Positions 7,531 to 14,882 of a DNA stretch of 64,000 nt are shown here, piece by piece. The stretch is taken from assembly GCA_944325515.1 (NCBI GenBank), contig CALVAO010000005.1, positions 52,955 through 116,954 of the forward strand. The letters are read 5' to 3'. The stretch's first letter is position 1. Each line of letters begins with the position of its first letter. The DNA comes from Candidatus Gastranaerophilales bacterium (GTDB lineage: Bacteria > Cyanobacteriota > Vampirovibrionia > Gastranaerophilales > Gastranaerophilaceae). The notes beneath the pieces are model-generated. The model searched no databases, was not told the origin of the DNA, and saw nothing but the letters and a program-made list of their open reading frames with translations. The translations under genes and the position numbers were made by a program.

Positions 7531-8220
7531 TTAATACCCGACACTCAATCCAGCACATAGATTTATCGACTGCCCCGTAACACCTTTTGCCTCATCGGAA
7601 ATCAAATATTTTACCATGCCGGCGACTTCCTCCGGTGTAACAAAACGCTTCTGGGGAATACATTCAATAATCTCGTCTTTTGTAAAATCACCTTCCTCCG
7701 CAGAAGAGTTTCCCATCTCTGTATCAACCCATCCGGGATTAATTGTATTTACAGTAATTCCAAATTCGGCAAGTTCAAGCGCAAGAGCCTTGGAAGCGCC
7801 GATTAAACCGGCTTTTGAAGCTGAATACAAGCTTGCGCCCGCTTCTCCCATTACTCCGCTTATTGAACCTATATTAATTATCCGCCCCCATTTTTTTGAT
7901 TTCATATAAGGAACCGCTTTTGAAATCAAATATAATGGTGCCTCAAGATTCACCTTGAGAATATGCTCTAGCTCAGGCTTAGTTATATTCTCGATAGGCG
8001 AATATATATACTCGCCGGCATTATTAATCAAAACATCAATTTGATTTTCTTGAATATATCTGCCCAGCCTCTCTGCTTCTAATGCCAAGTCGCAGACACA
8101 ATAATTCCTATAATGCTTCAAAAGATCCTCTGACCTTGCAGAAACAAATATATTCCCGTCCAGTGTTTCAGCTATTGTTTTTCCAATTCCCCTGCTTGCG
8201 CCGGTTACAAGTATATTCAT
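7531..8220 (-). CDS. Short-chain dehydrogenase/reductase, FabG-like
   Basis: This is a 229-residue classical SDR. It has the nucleotide-binding TGASRGIG at residues 6-13, NNAG at 66-69, catalytic S119, and the Y132-x3-K136 pair (LYSASKAG). The C-terminus has NPGWVDTEM, as in 3-oxoacyl-ACP reductases. It reduces a keto group with NAD(P)H in the cytoplasm. Because bioB follows directly, a role in pimeloyl-ACP or fatty-acid supply for biotin is tempting, but that is inference. The start codon has no Shine-Dalgarno and a TATAAT 6 nt upstream, so the operon message is probably leaderless. Confidence 0.85.
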   Translation of the reverse strand: MNILVTGASRGIGKTIAETLDGNIFVSARSEDLLKHYRNYCVCDLALEAERLGRYIQENQIDVLINNAGEYIYSPIENITKPELEHILKVNLEAPLYLISKAVPYMKSKKWGRIINIGSISGVMGEAGASLYSASKAGLIGASKALALELAEFGITVNTINPGWVDTEMGNSSAEEGDFTKDEIIECIPQKRFVTPEEVAGMVKYLISDEAKGVTGQSINLCAGLSVGY

Positions 8221-8232
8221 AATTTGATTATA
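8221..8232 (-). promoter_or_regulatory. -10 box six bases before SDR start (leaderless)
   Basis: On the minus strand TATAAT (8232-8227) is followed by CAAATT and then ATG 8220. No good -35 is seen. Upstream lies the terminator of the previous gene, so this is likely the start of the SDR-bioB-CHR operon. Confidence 0.6.
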
Positions 8233-8254
8233 CTACAAAAAAATCATACAAAAA

Positions 8255-8280
8255 GGCACAGCCCATATCTAAGCTGTGCC
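8255..8280 (-). terminator. Rho-independent terminator
   Basis: On the minus strand GGCACAGC and GCTGTGCC form an 8-bp stem with a 10-nt loop, followed by TTTTTG. It ends transcription of the gene at 8302-8772, just before the SDR promoter. Confidence 0.85.
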
Positions 8281-8301
8281 GAAAATTGAATAATCAAACG
8301 C

Positions 8302-8772
8302 TTATCGCATAAACTGGGCTTGATAAGCTTGATAAGAAATCGGTGCATCCGGCTGTGACGGCTTGTTAGATAAGCCAAATGCATGCGACGCTTCAGTCTT
8401 TAAACCTGCAAAATATGTCATAGCCTGACCGTCAATAGCACTCTGGCTCAAAAGATTAATAGCATTATTAAATGCCGCATAATCTTTATCATAATCACCG
8501 GTTGCTTGAATACCGATTTGTGCGCATAGACTTGCCCACGGGATTACTTTCTGGTTATTTTGATTATCAATCTGTTCTTGAACCTGCTTTGAGTATTCTT
8601 CATACATAGCAGAATTCAACTTTTTCAAATCATCCGTTGAACCCGTAGGAGTTATGTCAAAATCATCGAAAGCACGTTCCAACGCACGCGAATTAACAGG
8701 TACCCTGCCCAGATATGAGTAGATGTTTGCGCTTGTGTAAGAATATACTCCGTTTACTGTGAAGTTTGACAT
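8302..8772 (-). CDS. Hypothetical protein, lineage-specific
   Basis: This is a 156-residue soluble protein with no signal peptide and no recognised domain. The N-terminus is rich in Ser/Thr/Tyr/Asn (MSNFTVNGVYSYTSANIYSY). The middle is helical and polar (KKLNSAMYEEYSKQVQEQID), and the end is Gln/Ala-rich. ATG 8772 has a GAGGTG Shine-Dalgarno at good spacing and is preferred over an ATG three codons upstream. It is monocistronic, with its own terminator. The region upstream is AT-rich and carries a weak version of the ACTTTATATA-like box. Confidence 0.7.
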   Translation of the reverse strand: MSNFTVNGVYSYTSANIYSYLGRVPVNSRALERAFDDFDITPTGSTDDLKKLNSAMYEEYSKQVQEQIDNQNNQKVIPWASLCAQIGIQATGDYDKDYAAFNNAINLLSQSAIDGQAMTYFAGLKTEASHAFGLSNKPSQPDAPISYQAYQAQFMR

Positions 8773-9096
8773 GATACACACCTCATATATGATATATAAT
8801 GTATATCGGCATTTTTTCTAAAAACTTTAGGTTTTTTGGAAAAACATTTACAAAACTTTACAAAAATGGACTACAAATCAGTTATATCTTGATTTTATTT
8901 TTAAACTTATATTAATACAATGTTAAGAATTGTAACAAACAAAAGAAGTTGTGAAATTTGAAAAATTTTATATACTTTATATATATGTAAGACAAATATA
9001 AGAGAGTAAATAATTTAAGATGCAGTCTGAATTATCATTCAGCAGGTCTTCTATAAGCCTGTGCTTGATAATCCGGATTGAAGGCGAGGTATAAAG
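8773..9096. other. Divergent regulatory interval
   Basis: This interval of about 320 nt holds the promoters of the minus-strand gene starting at 8772 and of the small plus-strand gene at 9097. A two-box promoter motif lies at 8951-8991. A 24-codon open frame (9020-9094) ends two bases before ATG 9097 and could be a leader peptide. A CTGAA/TTCAG hairpin lies inside it. No other gene is visible. Confidence 0.5.
8951..8991 (+). promoter_or_regulatory. Two-box promoter motif
   Basis: Box 1 GTGAAATTTG begins at 8951 and box 2 ACTTTATATA begins at 8974, 23 nt later, continuing as TATGTAAG. The same pair recurs before several other lineage-specific genes in the window (14248, 27060, 33789; minus strand at 38105, 43182 and 63580). 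Confidence 0.55.
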
Positions 9097-9270
9097 ATGG
9101 CATTACTGCAAAGTTACGACATCAATGCGATGGCGACTAATATTTCACGAGAATTTTACATAAAGGAGAATCCGGAGGTAGATAAATCATACGTACTGAT
9201 GGATGAAATGCGATTATTTGCGATGGATATGAAATCGCGGGTCACATTTATATCGCGGACGAAGAATTAA
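9097..9270 (+). CDS. Small hypothetical protein, 57 residues
   Basis: The frame from ATG 9097 to TAA 9270 is preceded by a GGCGAGGT Shine-Dalgarno with good spacing and followed by a clear terminator at 9337-9366, so it looks like a real small gene. The protein is Met-rich with a polar helical middle (REFYIKENPEVDKSYVLMDE) and a basic end. No domain or signal peptide is recognised. Its long leader carries the two-box promoter motif and a possible 24-codon upstream reading frame. Confidence 0.6.
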   Translation: MALLQSYDINAMATNISREFYIKENPEVDKSYVLMDEMRLFAMDMKSRVTFISRTKN

Positions 9271-9336
9271 CCCCAATATAATACCAAACTTAATCTTACT
9301 TACTAATTTAATTCCCCAACTTACTTATCTACAAGC

Positions 9337-9366
9337 GCCTAATTCAAAAGATTAGGCTTTTTTTTT
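9337..9366 (+). terminator. Rho-independent terminator
   Basis: GCCTAAT (9337-9343) pairs with ATTAGGC (9351-9357) across a 7-nt loop, followed by nine T residues. It ends the 57-residue gene just upstream of nadD. Confidence 0.88.
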
Positions 9367-9404
9367 GCATTTATTTATGCTAGATTTGACTTGGAGGTAC
9401 AAAA

Positions 9405-9953
9405 ATGAGTATCTGTATATTTCCCGGGACTTTCAATCCGATACATACAGCTCATATAAAAATGGCGGAATTCGCTCTTAACCATTATGGTTTCAGCAAA
9501 GTTATTTTTATTCCGGCATACATACCGCCTCACAAAGAAATAAAAAAAGATTTGGCATTACACAGATTTAATATGGTTAAAATTGCAACTGCCAATAATC
9601 CCAGATTTACGGTTTCAGATATTGAATACAAGTCTGAAGGGAAATCTTATTCTTTAATAACCGTAAAAAAGATTATAGAAGAATATAATATCAAAGGGAA
9701 ATTAAATTTTCTTATAGGAACGGATGCTTTTGAAAAAATTGACAGCTGGTACAAGGCTGATGAATTAAAAGAACTTGTGCATTTCATTGTATTTCCGCGC
9801 GGAAATATATTAAGCCACAAAGCAGGGTTTGATTATGAAATAGCTCCTATGGAATATATAGACATCTCTTCTACTGAACTTAGAAACCATCATAAAAAAG
9901 AAACTATTGAAGAAGTAAAGGAATATATCAGCAAAAATGACTTATACTTATGA
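9405..9953 (+). CDS. nadD: Nicotinate-nucleotide adenylyltransferase
   Basis: NadD joins ATP and nicotinate mononucleotide to make deamido-NAD. The nucleotidyltransferase signature is FPGTFNPIHTAH at residues 6-17 with the HxGH-like histidines. The second ATP-binding motif is DISSTELRNH near residue 155. At 182 residues it is slightly shorter than usual. A TTGGAGGT Shine-Dalgarno precedes ATG 9405. Its end overlaps yqeK by 17 nt, a pairing seen in many bacteria. Confidence 0.93.
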   Translation: MSICIFPGTFNPIHTAHIKMAEFALNHYGFSKVIFIPAYIPPHKEIKKDLALHRFNMVKIATANNPRFTVSDIEYKSEGKSYSLITVKKIIEEYNIKGKLNFLIGTDAFEKIDSWYKADELKELVHFIVFPRGNILSHKAGFDYEIAPMEYIDISSTELRNHHKKETIEEVKEYISKNDLYL

Positions 9954-10506
9954 ACAAATTATGAGCTGGCTTAAGGCGAACTTGACGCCGGAGCGGTATG
10001 AACATTCTATAGGCACGGCAGAGTGCGCATCAGAACTTGCCGAAAAATTCGGTTGCGATAAGGATAAAGCATATTTTACCGGATTAATACACGACTGCGC
10101 AAAATGTCTTCCTAAAGACGAAACTATTGATATTATCAATAACCATGTAACTCTTGAAGAAGGCGAATTATGCAGTCCAAAAACACACCACGCTCCTGCC
10201 GGCGCTTACATTGCACAAAAAGTTTTCGGAATAAGTGATGAAGAAATTCTATCTGCAATAAGATGGCATACTATAGGCAAAGTTAATATGACAACTTTTG
10301 AAAAAATCATATTTCTTGCAGATAAAATAGAAACCCGCACCCGCCCGTGCGAAAGATGCGAGCCTGTAAGAGAAGCCTTAAATGACGCAGATGGGCTTAA
10401 TAAAGCATTGTTAATCTGCTACAAAAATACTATAAAAAGCCTTGTAGACAGAGATTTAAGAATTTGCACGCTTACTGTTGATATATATAACAGCCTTTTA
10501 CAATAA
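9937..10506 (+). CDS. yqeK: YqeK-type HD hydrolase (symmetrical Ap4A hydrolase)
   Basis: This 189-residue HD-domain protein has the metal ligands H23 (YEHSIG), H52-D53 (GLIHDCAK) and the later HHAPAGA and RWHTIGK stretches. The YqeK family hydrolyses diadenosine tetraphosphate to two ADP. It overlaps the end of nadD, and this nadD-yqeK neighbourhood supports the assignment. Cytoplasmic. Confidence 0.9.
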   Translation: MTYTYEQIMSWLKANLTPERYEHSIGTAECASELAEKFGCDKDKAYFTGLIHDCAKCLPKDETIDIINNHVTLEEGELCSPKTHHAPAGAYIAQKVFGISDEEILSAIRWHTIGKVNMTTFEKIIFLADKIETRTRPCERCEPVREALNDADGLNKALLICYKNTIKSLVDRDLRICTLTVDIYNSLLQ

Positions 10507-10535
10507 TTTACTTATAGTACAAAAGATAGTATAAT
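10507..10535 (+). promoter_or_regulatory. Promoter TTTACT-17-TATAAT, predicted leaderless start
   Basis: TTTACT (10507-10512) and TATAAT (10530-10535) are 17 nt apart. Seven bases later comes ATG 10543 with no Shine-Dalgarno, so transcription should begin at or next to the start codon. The -35 overlaps the yqeK stop region. Confidence 0.65.
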
Positions 10536-10542
10536 TAATATT

Positions 10543-11691
10543 ATGAGGAAGAGGTTAGCAGGAATATTAATAAGTCTTATGCTCGCAAATACGGTACTTG
10601 CAGATGTACCGTTTCAAGGTCATGCAGAATTCGATGATGAGTATACAGAGCCGGATAAAGAGCTTTTTACAGGTAAAAAAGAAACTTTAGAGAAAAAAGA
10701 TATAATAGAAATGACTGTTTCTCAAGTTCTCGACGGAACATTTTCCCTTGAGGGCGATGAATTTTTTGCCGAAGTAACAAGCGATGTTATCGGAGATAAA
10801 GGCGTCATTATCCCCAAAGGTACTGTTGCACACGGGACTATTACACAAACCAGCTCTGCAAGAAGATTGGGAAGAGACGGCTATTTAAACTTGAGCTTTG
10901 ACTATCTTGTAACACCGGACGGAAGAGAAATCCCTATCGAAGGGAAAATGTCTACCAAATTACATCCGCTTAAAGCTGCAACCAAAATCGTGGCAACTGA
11001 TATCGGGTATACTGCCGTCGGCGGAGTTGCCGGAGGTATATTTGCCCTACAGGCGCTCGGTTTAGAAGCGGCAATTGCTTCTCAAGGTTATACCGTTGCT
11101 GGAGGCGCAGCGCTCGGCGGGGCAGTAGGCTTAGGGATGTCATTATACAGAAAAGGGAAAAATGTCCTAATTGCACCCGGAGACGAAATAAAAGTTAAAA
11201 TCCTTTCTGAAGTTGAACTCCCTGTATACAGAGAAGAAGCACTAAAACAAAAAGAATTAAACTTCCCGGGACTTGATATCAGAATTGTCAACATTCTGTA
11301 TGAAAAAGATCCGTTCGGCGAAGTTAACACAATAACCCTGTCGCTGTCGATTTCTAATATGTCTAAAAAAGCATTCTCCGGCATGGATTTAGCGCTGGTA
11401 AACGACTATAATTCTGTCTTTAATCCGTCAATATTCGGCGACACAAAGCTCCTGTTTTCACAATTTAAACCAGGCGACAGATACGCCGGCAAAATATCTT
11501 TTGCCGTCAATAATGTTAAACAATCATACTGGCTTGTTGTAAATGACAGAGCAACTAACAAGCCTATTGCAAAAATATCCCTTGATAACGCTTACAAAAA
11601 AGTTTCTAAGGATGTAAAAAAACGTAACGAAAAGCTGAGAAAAGCAAAGAAAAATTATTATAAAGAAGAATCTCCTTTTGATTTAGAATAA
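10543..11691 (+). CDS. Secreted/periplasmic hypothetical protein with glycine-zipper segment
   Basis: This 382-residue protein has a clear signal peptide (residues 1-20, cleavage near VLA-DVP). Residues ~55-145 are beta-rich and include VIIPKGTVAHGTI, a pattern that recalls small-barrel or TrbI-like envelope domains. Residues ~160-205 are a Gly/Ala-rich hydrophobic stretch resembling a glycine zipper or membrane hairpin (AALGGAVGLGMSLYRKG). The remainder is beta-rich with a Lys-rich tail. It probably resides in the cell envelope. I cannot name a function. It has its own leaderless-type promoter. Confidence 0.7.
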   Translation: MRKRLAGILISLMLANTVLADVPFQGHAEFDDEYTEPDKELFTGKKETLEKKDIIEMTVSQVLDGTFSLEGDEFFAEVTSDVIGDKGVIIPKGTVAHGTITQTSSARRLGRDGYLNLSFDYLVTPDGREIPIEGKMSTKLHPLKAATKIVATDIGYTAVGGVAGGIFALQALGLEAAIASQGYTVAGGAALGGAVGLGMSLYRKGKNVLIAPGDEIKVKILSEVELPVYREEALKQKELNFPGLDIRIVNILYEKDPFGEVNTITLSLSISNMSKKAFSGMDLALVNDYNSVFNPSIFGDTKLLFSQFKPGDRYAGKISFAVNNVKQSYWLVVNDRATNKPIAKISLDNAYKKVSKDVKKRNEKLRKAKKNYYKEESPFDLE

Positions 11692-11694
11692 AAC

Positions 11695-11734
11695 TAGCAA
11701 AAAAAAATTTTATGCGTTTTTATAAAAATACAAG
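11695..11734 (+). promoter_or_regulatory. Weak two-box promoter motif
   Basis: TAGCAAAA at 11695 and TTTTTATAAAAATACAAG at 11717 imitate the spacing (22 nt) and shape of the two-box motif seen before other lineage-specific genes. The match is weaker than at 8951 or 14248. Confidence 0.3.
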
Positions 11735-11749
11735 AAAGGAAATATAAAT

Positions 11750-12181
11750 ATGAATGCATTAAATTCACTCAATACACATGCCTCTAATATGATAAAAAGT
11801 ATAGTAAAAGATTCTCCATCAAAAAAAACTTATATAAGAAACTTTTTTAGAGAAGCAAATAATAATCAGCAAGGTAATGCTTTAATTTCATATTATACAG
11901 AATATAACAAACTTAAAGCTAAAGACTCTTCTTTTACTACAGATATGTATAAAAGATTCCGGAGCTTGCCACAGTTGATTGAAGACGAAATCAACGGAAT
12001 TCCGGCTCTTGAAAAAGAAGCTTTTGTCTTTTCTAATACATTAGAAAAACTTTACCCTAAATCTCTGGAAAAAAGGATTTCTCTTGCAAGTCAAGGTGCC
12101 GTTACTGCTGATAAAGTAGAACCAAAATCAAGATTTAAAAAATTTATGGTAGTAATAAATCAACTAATAAGAAATGCATAA
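11750..12181 (+). CDS. Hypothetical protein, lineage-specific
   Basis: This 143-residue soluble protein is basic and helical, with no signal peptide and no recognised domain. It is Asn/Ser/Lys-rich at the N-terminus (MNALNSLNTHASNMIKS). A strong Shine-Dalgarno (AAGAAAGGAAA) precedes ATG 11750, and a bidirectional terminator follows at once. It is a single-gene unit between a secreted protein and the convergent apt gene. Confidence 0.65.
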   Translation: MNALNSLNTHASNMIKSIVKDSPSKKTYIRNFFREANNNQQGNALISYYTEYNKLKAKDSSFTTDMYKRFRSLPQLIEDEINGIPALEKEAFVFSNTLEKLYPKSLEKRISLASQGAVTADKVEPKSRFKKFMVVINQLIRNA

Positions 12182-12210
12182 AAAAAAGACCTCTTAAGAG
12201 GTCTTTTTTT
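12182..12210. terminator. Bidirectional rho-independent terminator
   Basis: GACCTCTT/AAGAGGTC is a perfect 8-bp palindrome flanked by an A-run on the left and a T-run on the right. It therefore works for the plus-strand gene at 11750 and for minus-strand apt. Confidence 0.88.
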
Positions 12211-12755
12211 TAATCAATATCATAATTTAGCATTGTTACAACCTTAACCCCGGCTTCCTCAATTTTTTGCCGCCCTTTCAACGGATCTAATTCTATTATA
12301 AATGCTGCAGCTACTGGAACAGCTCCGGTTCTTTTAACAAGATTACAAGCTGCGCAAGCAGTTCCGCCTGTTGCAAGCAAATCATCTATTACAAGCACTC
12401 TGTCACCTTCATTAAGGGAGTCTGCATGCATCTCTATCGTATCTGTTCCATACTCAAGAGAATACGTTTCTTTTATTGTATCTGCCGGAAGCTTGTTTGG
12501 CTTTCTTATCGGAATAAATCCCGCATTTAATTTGTAAGCTAACGCTGCACCAAAAATAAAACCTCTTGATTCAATACCTGCAACATAGTCAATGTTTTCA
12601 TTCTTAAATTTATCAAACAAAAAGTCTATCATATACTGCATTGACTTAGCATCTTTTGTTGCAGTTGTAATATCCAGAAACATAATGCCTTTTTTGGGGA
12701 AATCCGGCACAATTCTGATATGGTCTTTTACATAGCTATTTATATTCGTCATCAT
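12210..12755 (-). CDS. apt: Adenine phosphoribosyltransferase
   Basis: Apt salvages adenine with PRPP to AMP. Signatures are the N-terminal PDFPKKGIMFLDIT, the substrate loop with ESRGFIFG near residue 63, and the PRPP-binding VLVIDDLLATGGTA near residue 120. At 181 residues it is of normal length. An AGAGGT Shine-Dalgarno favours the first of two adjacent ATGs. It follows the GT2 gene by 6 nt in one operon. Confidence 0.95.
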   Translation of the reverse strand: MMTNINSYVKDHIRIVPDFPKKGIMFLDITTATKDAKSMQYMIDFLFDKFKNENIDYVAGIESRGFIFGAALAYKLNAGFIPIRKPNKLPADTIKETYSLEYGTDTIEMHADSLNEGDRVLVIDDLLATGGTACAACNLVKRTGAVPVAAAFIIELDPLKGRQKIEEAGVKVVTMLNYDID

Positions 12756-12761
12756 TTAATT

Positions 12762-14135
12762 TTATACCTCTTGTAACTCTAATTCCCTTTGTGAAGTCTC
12801 TGAAGCCGTATCAAGTTCTTGACAAGCTTCAACAACCAGTCCGTGAGCAGTCTTGCCCCAGTTCATATCTTTCTTACAGAATAATATTTTACCACAAATA
12901 AATAATTCCATTGGAAACCATATTATAAAAAAGTATACGGAAGTTTCCAAAGCCTGTTTTAAAGCCTTCATTCTCGGCACAAAATCGTATCTTCTTAAAC
13001 TGTATCTTATAGCTAAAACAAATCCTACACCGACCACTACCGATACGATTAATGATGACCACAGCACATTATGCAGGCTGTAAGGATCTATTTTGTCGGT
13101 AAACAGTTTTACAATTCGGAAAAATACTTCCATCATGAACCACAAAGGCATTATAAACTGGGTAATGTAAACTGCCATATCAAATCTTGCCCTTAATGAC
13201 ATTTTTTTTGATTTCATTGCTTCTGCAAAATATTCAAGATATCTCCTAATAGTACCTTCCAGCCATCTTCTTCGCTGTCTGAAAAGCGGGCGCAGGCAGA
13301 CAATTCCTTCTTCATATACGCATGCCTCCTGACAAAACCGAACATCCCAGCCTTTTATATGAAGTCTTGTAGACATATCCAAATCATCCGTAATTGTGTA
13401 ATTGTTCCACCCGCCAATGTCTTCAATTGCTTGACGCTTAATTAATTCGCCGTTGCCTCTTAGCTCAACAGCACCTTTTACGGCATCTCTACCAACCTGT
13501 AAATATGTATCAAGTGTATATTCATTATTCTGACATCTGGTCAAAAAATTAACATCCTTATTCCTTATAATCTTTCTTGCCTGCACAGCTCCAACATCAG
13601 CCGGTTCTAATTTTGGAATAAGAAGATTTAAAAAATCCGGCTCTACTGTTGCATCAGCATCAAAAACAAGAATAGCCTCACCTTTTGCTATTTTGAACGC
13701 ATCGTTTAAAACTGCAGATTTTCCTGGGAAAGCGTCAAAATCTCTTATCAAGGCAATAACCCTGTCATGCTTCGCTTCTAAATCTTTAATAACATTAGCT
13801 GTATTATCCGTACTTCTGTCATCAATAATAATGAGTTCATAATTCGGATAATCCAGTTTTAAAATATTTTCAACCGTATATCTTATAACAGATTCTTCAT
13901 TGTGTGCCGGTATCATTATGGAAACAAACGGTTTATAGTTTTCATTAACAATAGGAGGGTGTTTTTTGAGTTTACGTTTCTGGTACTTTGTTGCCGCAAT
14001 TGAATAAAGCCCGTAAACAACCATACACACACATAAAATAACAAAACCTACAACAGTGTTTACATAATTTTGAAAGATATATAAAAATACCCCCAAACAC
14101 GCTAAAATTGTGAATAAAAGAATTCTTTCTCGCAT
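12762..14135 (-). CDS. Processive GT2 glycosyltransferase (membrane, NodC/cellulose-synthase-like)
   Basis: This is a 457-residue membrane GT2 enzyme. Two N-terminal helices (about residues 7-48) precede the catalytic domain with D105-D106 (IIIDDRSTD), DADA at 159-162, TDD near 249-251 and the RQRRRW motif at 286-291. Three to four C-terminal helices follow. This order is that of processive synthases that polymerise and export a polysaccharide (poly-GlcNAc, hyaluronan or cellulose types), but the sugar cannot be told. ATG 14135 has a GGGAGATT Shine-Dalgarno and is preferred to an upstream in-frame start. It is co-transcribed with apt. Confidence 0.85.
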   Translation of the reverse strand: MRERILLFTILACLGVFLYIFQNYVNTVVGFVILCVCMVVYGLYSIAATKYQKRKLKKHPPIVNENYKPFVSIMIPAHNEESVIRYTVENILKLDYPNYELIIIDDRSTDNTANVIKDLEAKHDRVIALIRDFDAFPGKSAVLNDAFKIAKGEAILVFDADATVEPDFLNLLIPKLEPADVGAVQARKIIRNKDVNFLTRCQNNEYTLDTYLQVGRDAVKGAVELRGNGELIKRQAIEDIGGWNNYTITDDLDMSTRLHIKGWDVRFCQEACVYEEGIVCLRPLFRQRRRWLEGTIRRYLEYFAEAMKSKKMSLRARFDMAVYITQFIMPLWFMMEVFFRIVKLFTDKIDPYSLHNVLWSSLIVSVVVGVGFVLAIRYSLRRYDFVPRMKALKQALETSVYFFIIWFPMELFICGKILFCKKDMNWGKTAHGLVVEACQELDTASETSQRELELQEV

Positions 14136-14247
14136 AATCTCCCAACACATTTACAATTGGTATTATACCAAAAAGTTTAAGCTATGTTGCAATTTTTATC
14201 AAAAAATAAGTTCAATGTTACAAAACTTAACAAAATTAACGAAAAAA

Positions 14248-14287
14248 GGCAAATTTTGAAAACTTAAATACTTTATATATACATAAG
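14248..14287 (+). promoter_or_regulatory. Two-box promoter motif (best example)
   Basis: GGCAAATTTT starts at 14248 and ACTTTATATATACATAAG starts at 14270, 22 nt apart, 40 nt before ATG 14311. It matches the motif at 8951, 27060, 33789, 38105 (minus) and 43182 (minus). Confidence 0.6.
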
Positions 14288-14310
14288 AGATATTTAAGGA
14301 GAGCAGCTAG

Positions 14311-14598
14311 ATGTTATTTACAACTGAAACAATCAAAAATAAAGAAATTGAAGCAATCAATAACTTCTTTAATGAATTTGATGCTGTAGAAACAGTTGCT
14401 CCGGAAGAAGCTGAAAAAGAAACTGCTGTTTCAAAATATATCACATCTCTTGTAACATCCTGCTACCAAAAATCTGTTGAAGATATCGCTAACACCAGAG
14501 TCGGCAACAAAATTACTAGAAAAAGAAATCTGCAACAGGTTATGCGCGAATCTTTCTTCTACGGTGCTAACAGATTCGGCAACAACTTCATCGCCTAG
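14311..14598 (+). CDS. Small hypothetical protein, lineage-specific
   Basis: This is a 95-residue soluble protein. The N-terminal half is acidic and helical (FDAVETVAPEEAEKE) and the C-terminal half is basic with Arg/Asn-rich stretches (RVGNKITRKRNLQQVMRESF). No domain is recognised. An AAGGAGAG Shine-Dalgarno precedes ATG 14311. It carries the two-box promoter and a long 3' region with a duplicated hairpin element and a terminator, so it forms one transcription unit from about 14290 to 14834. Confidence 0.7.
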   Translation: MLFTTETIKNKEIEAINNFFNEFDAVETVAPEEAEKETAVSKYITSLVTSCYQKSVEDIANTRVGNKITRKRNLQQVMRESFFYGANRFGNNFIA

Positions 14599-14600
14599 GT

Positions 14601-14758
14601 GCTACGCACGTAGACATTTGGTCGGCAGACATTAGTAAAACTACTAAAGAGAATTCAAACGACAAGTCTGCCTCAAAGTGAAAACTACATATCTGACTAT
14701 AACCTCGGAGCTACGCACGTAGGTATTTGGTCGGCAGACATTAGTATAACTACTAAAG
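14601..14758 (+). ncRNA. Duplicated structured element in 3' UTR (possible small RNA)
   Basis: A ~49-nt sequence occurs twice in direct orientation, at 14601-14649 and 14710-14758, nearly identical. Each copy contains a tight hairpin CTACG-CA-CGTAG and a second one TTAGTA-(4 nt)-TACTAA. GGCAGAC in copy 1 can also pair with GTCTGCC at 14666-14672. It lies between the 95-residue gene and its terminator and has no open frame. Conserved hairpins in both copies suggest a functional RNA, perhaps a processed 3'-UTR small RNA. The type is unknown. Confidence 0.45.
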
Positions 14759-14808
14759 TTAATTAATAACACACTCTCTTATATAATCTTACATCTTACT
14801 AAAGTTTC

Positions 14809-14834
14809 AGCCCCGATTTAGGGGCTTTTTTTTT
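14809..14834 (+). terminator. Rho-independent terminator
   Basis: AGCCCC and GGGGCT form a stem around GATTTA, followed by eight further T residues. It ends the unit carrying the 95-residue protein and the duplicated RNA element. Confidence 0.9.
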
Positions 14835-14882
14835 ATCTTATTTCTTAAATAAAAACACATCTGTCTTGTACAAAAACAATGC

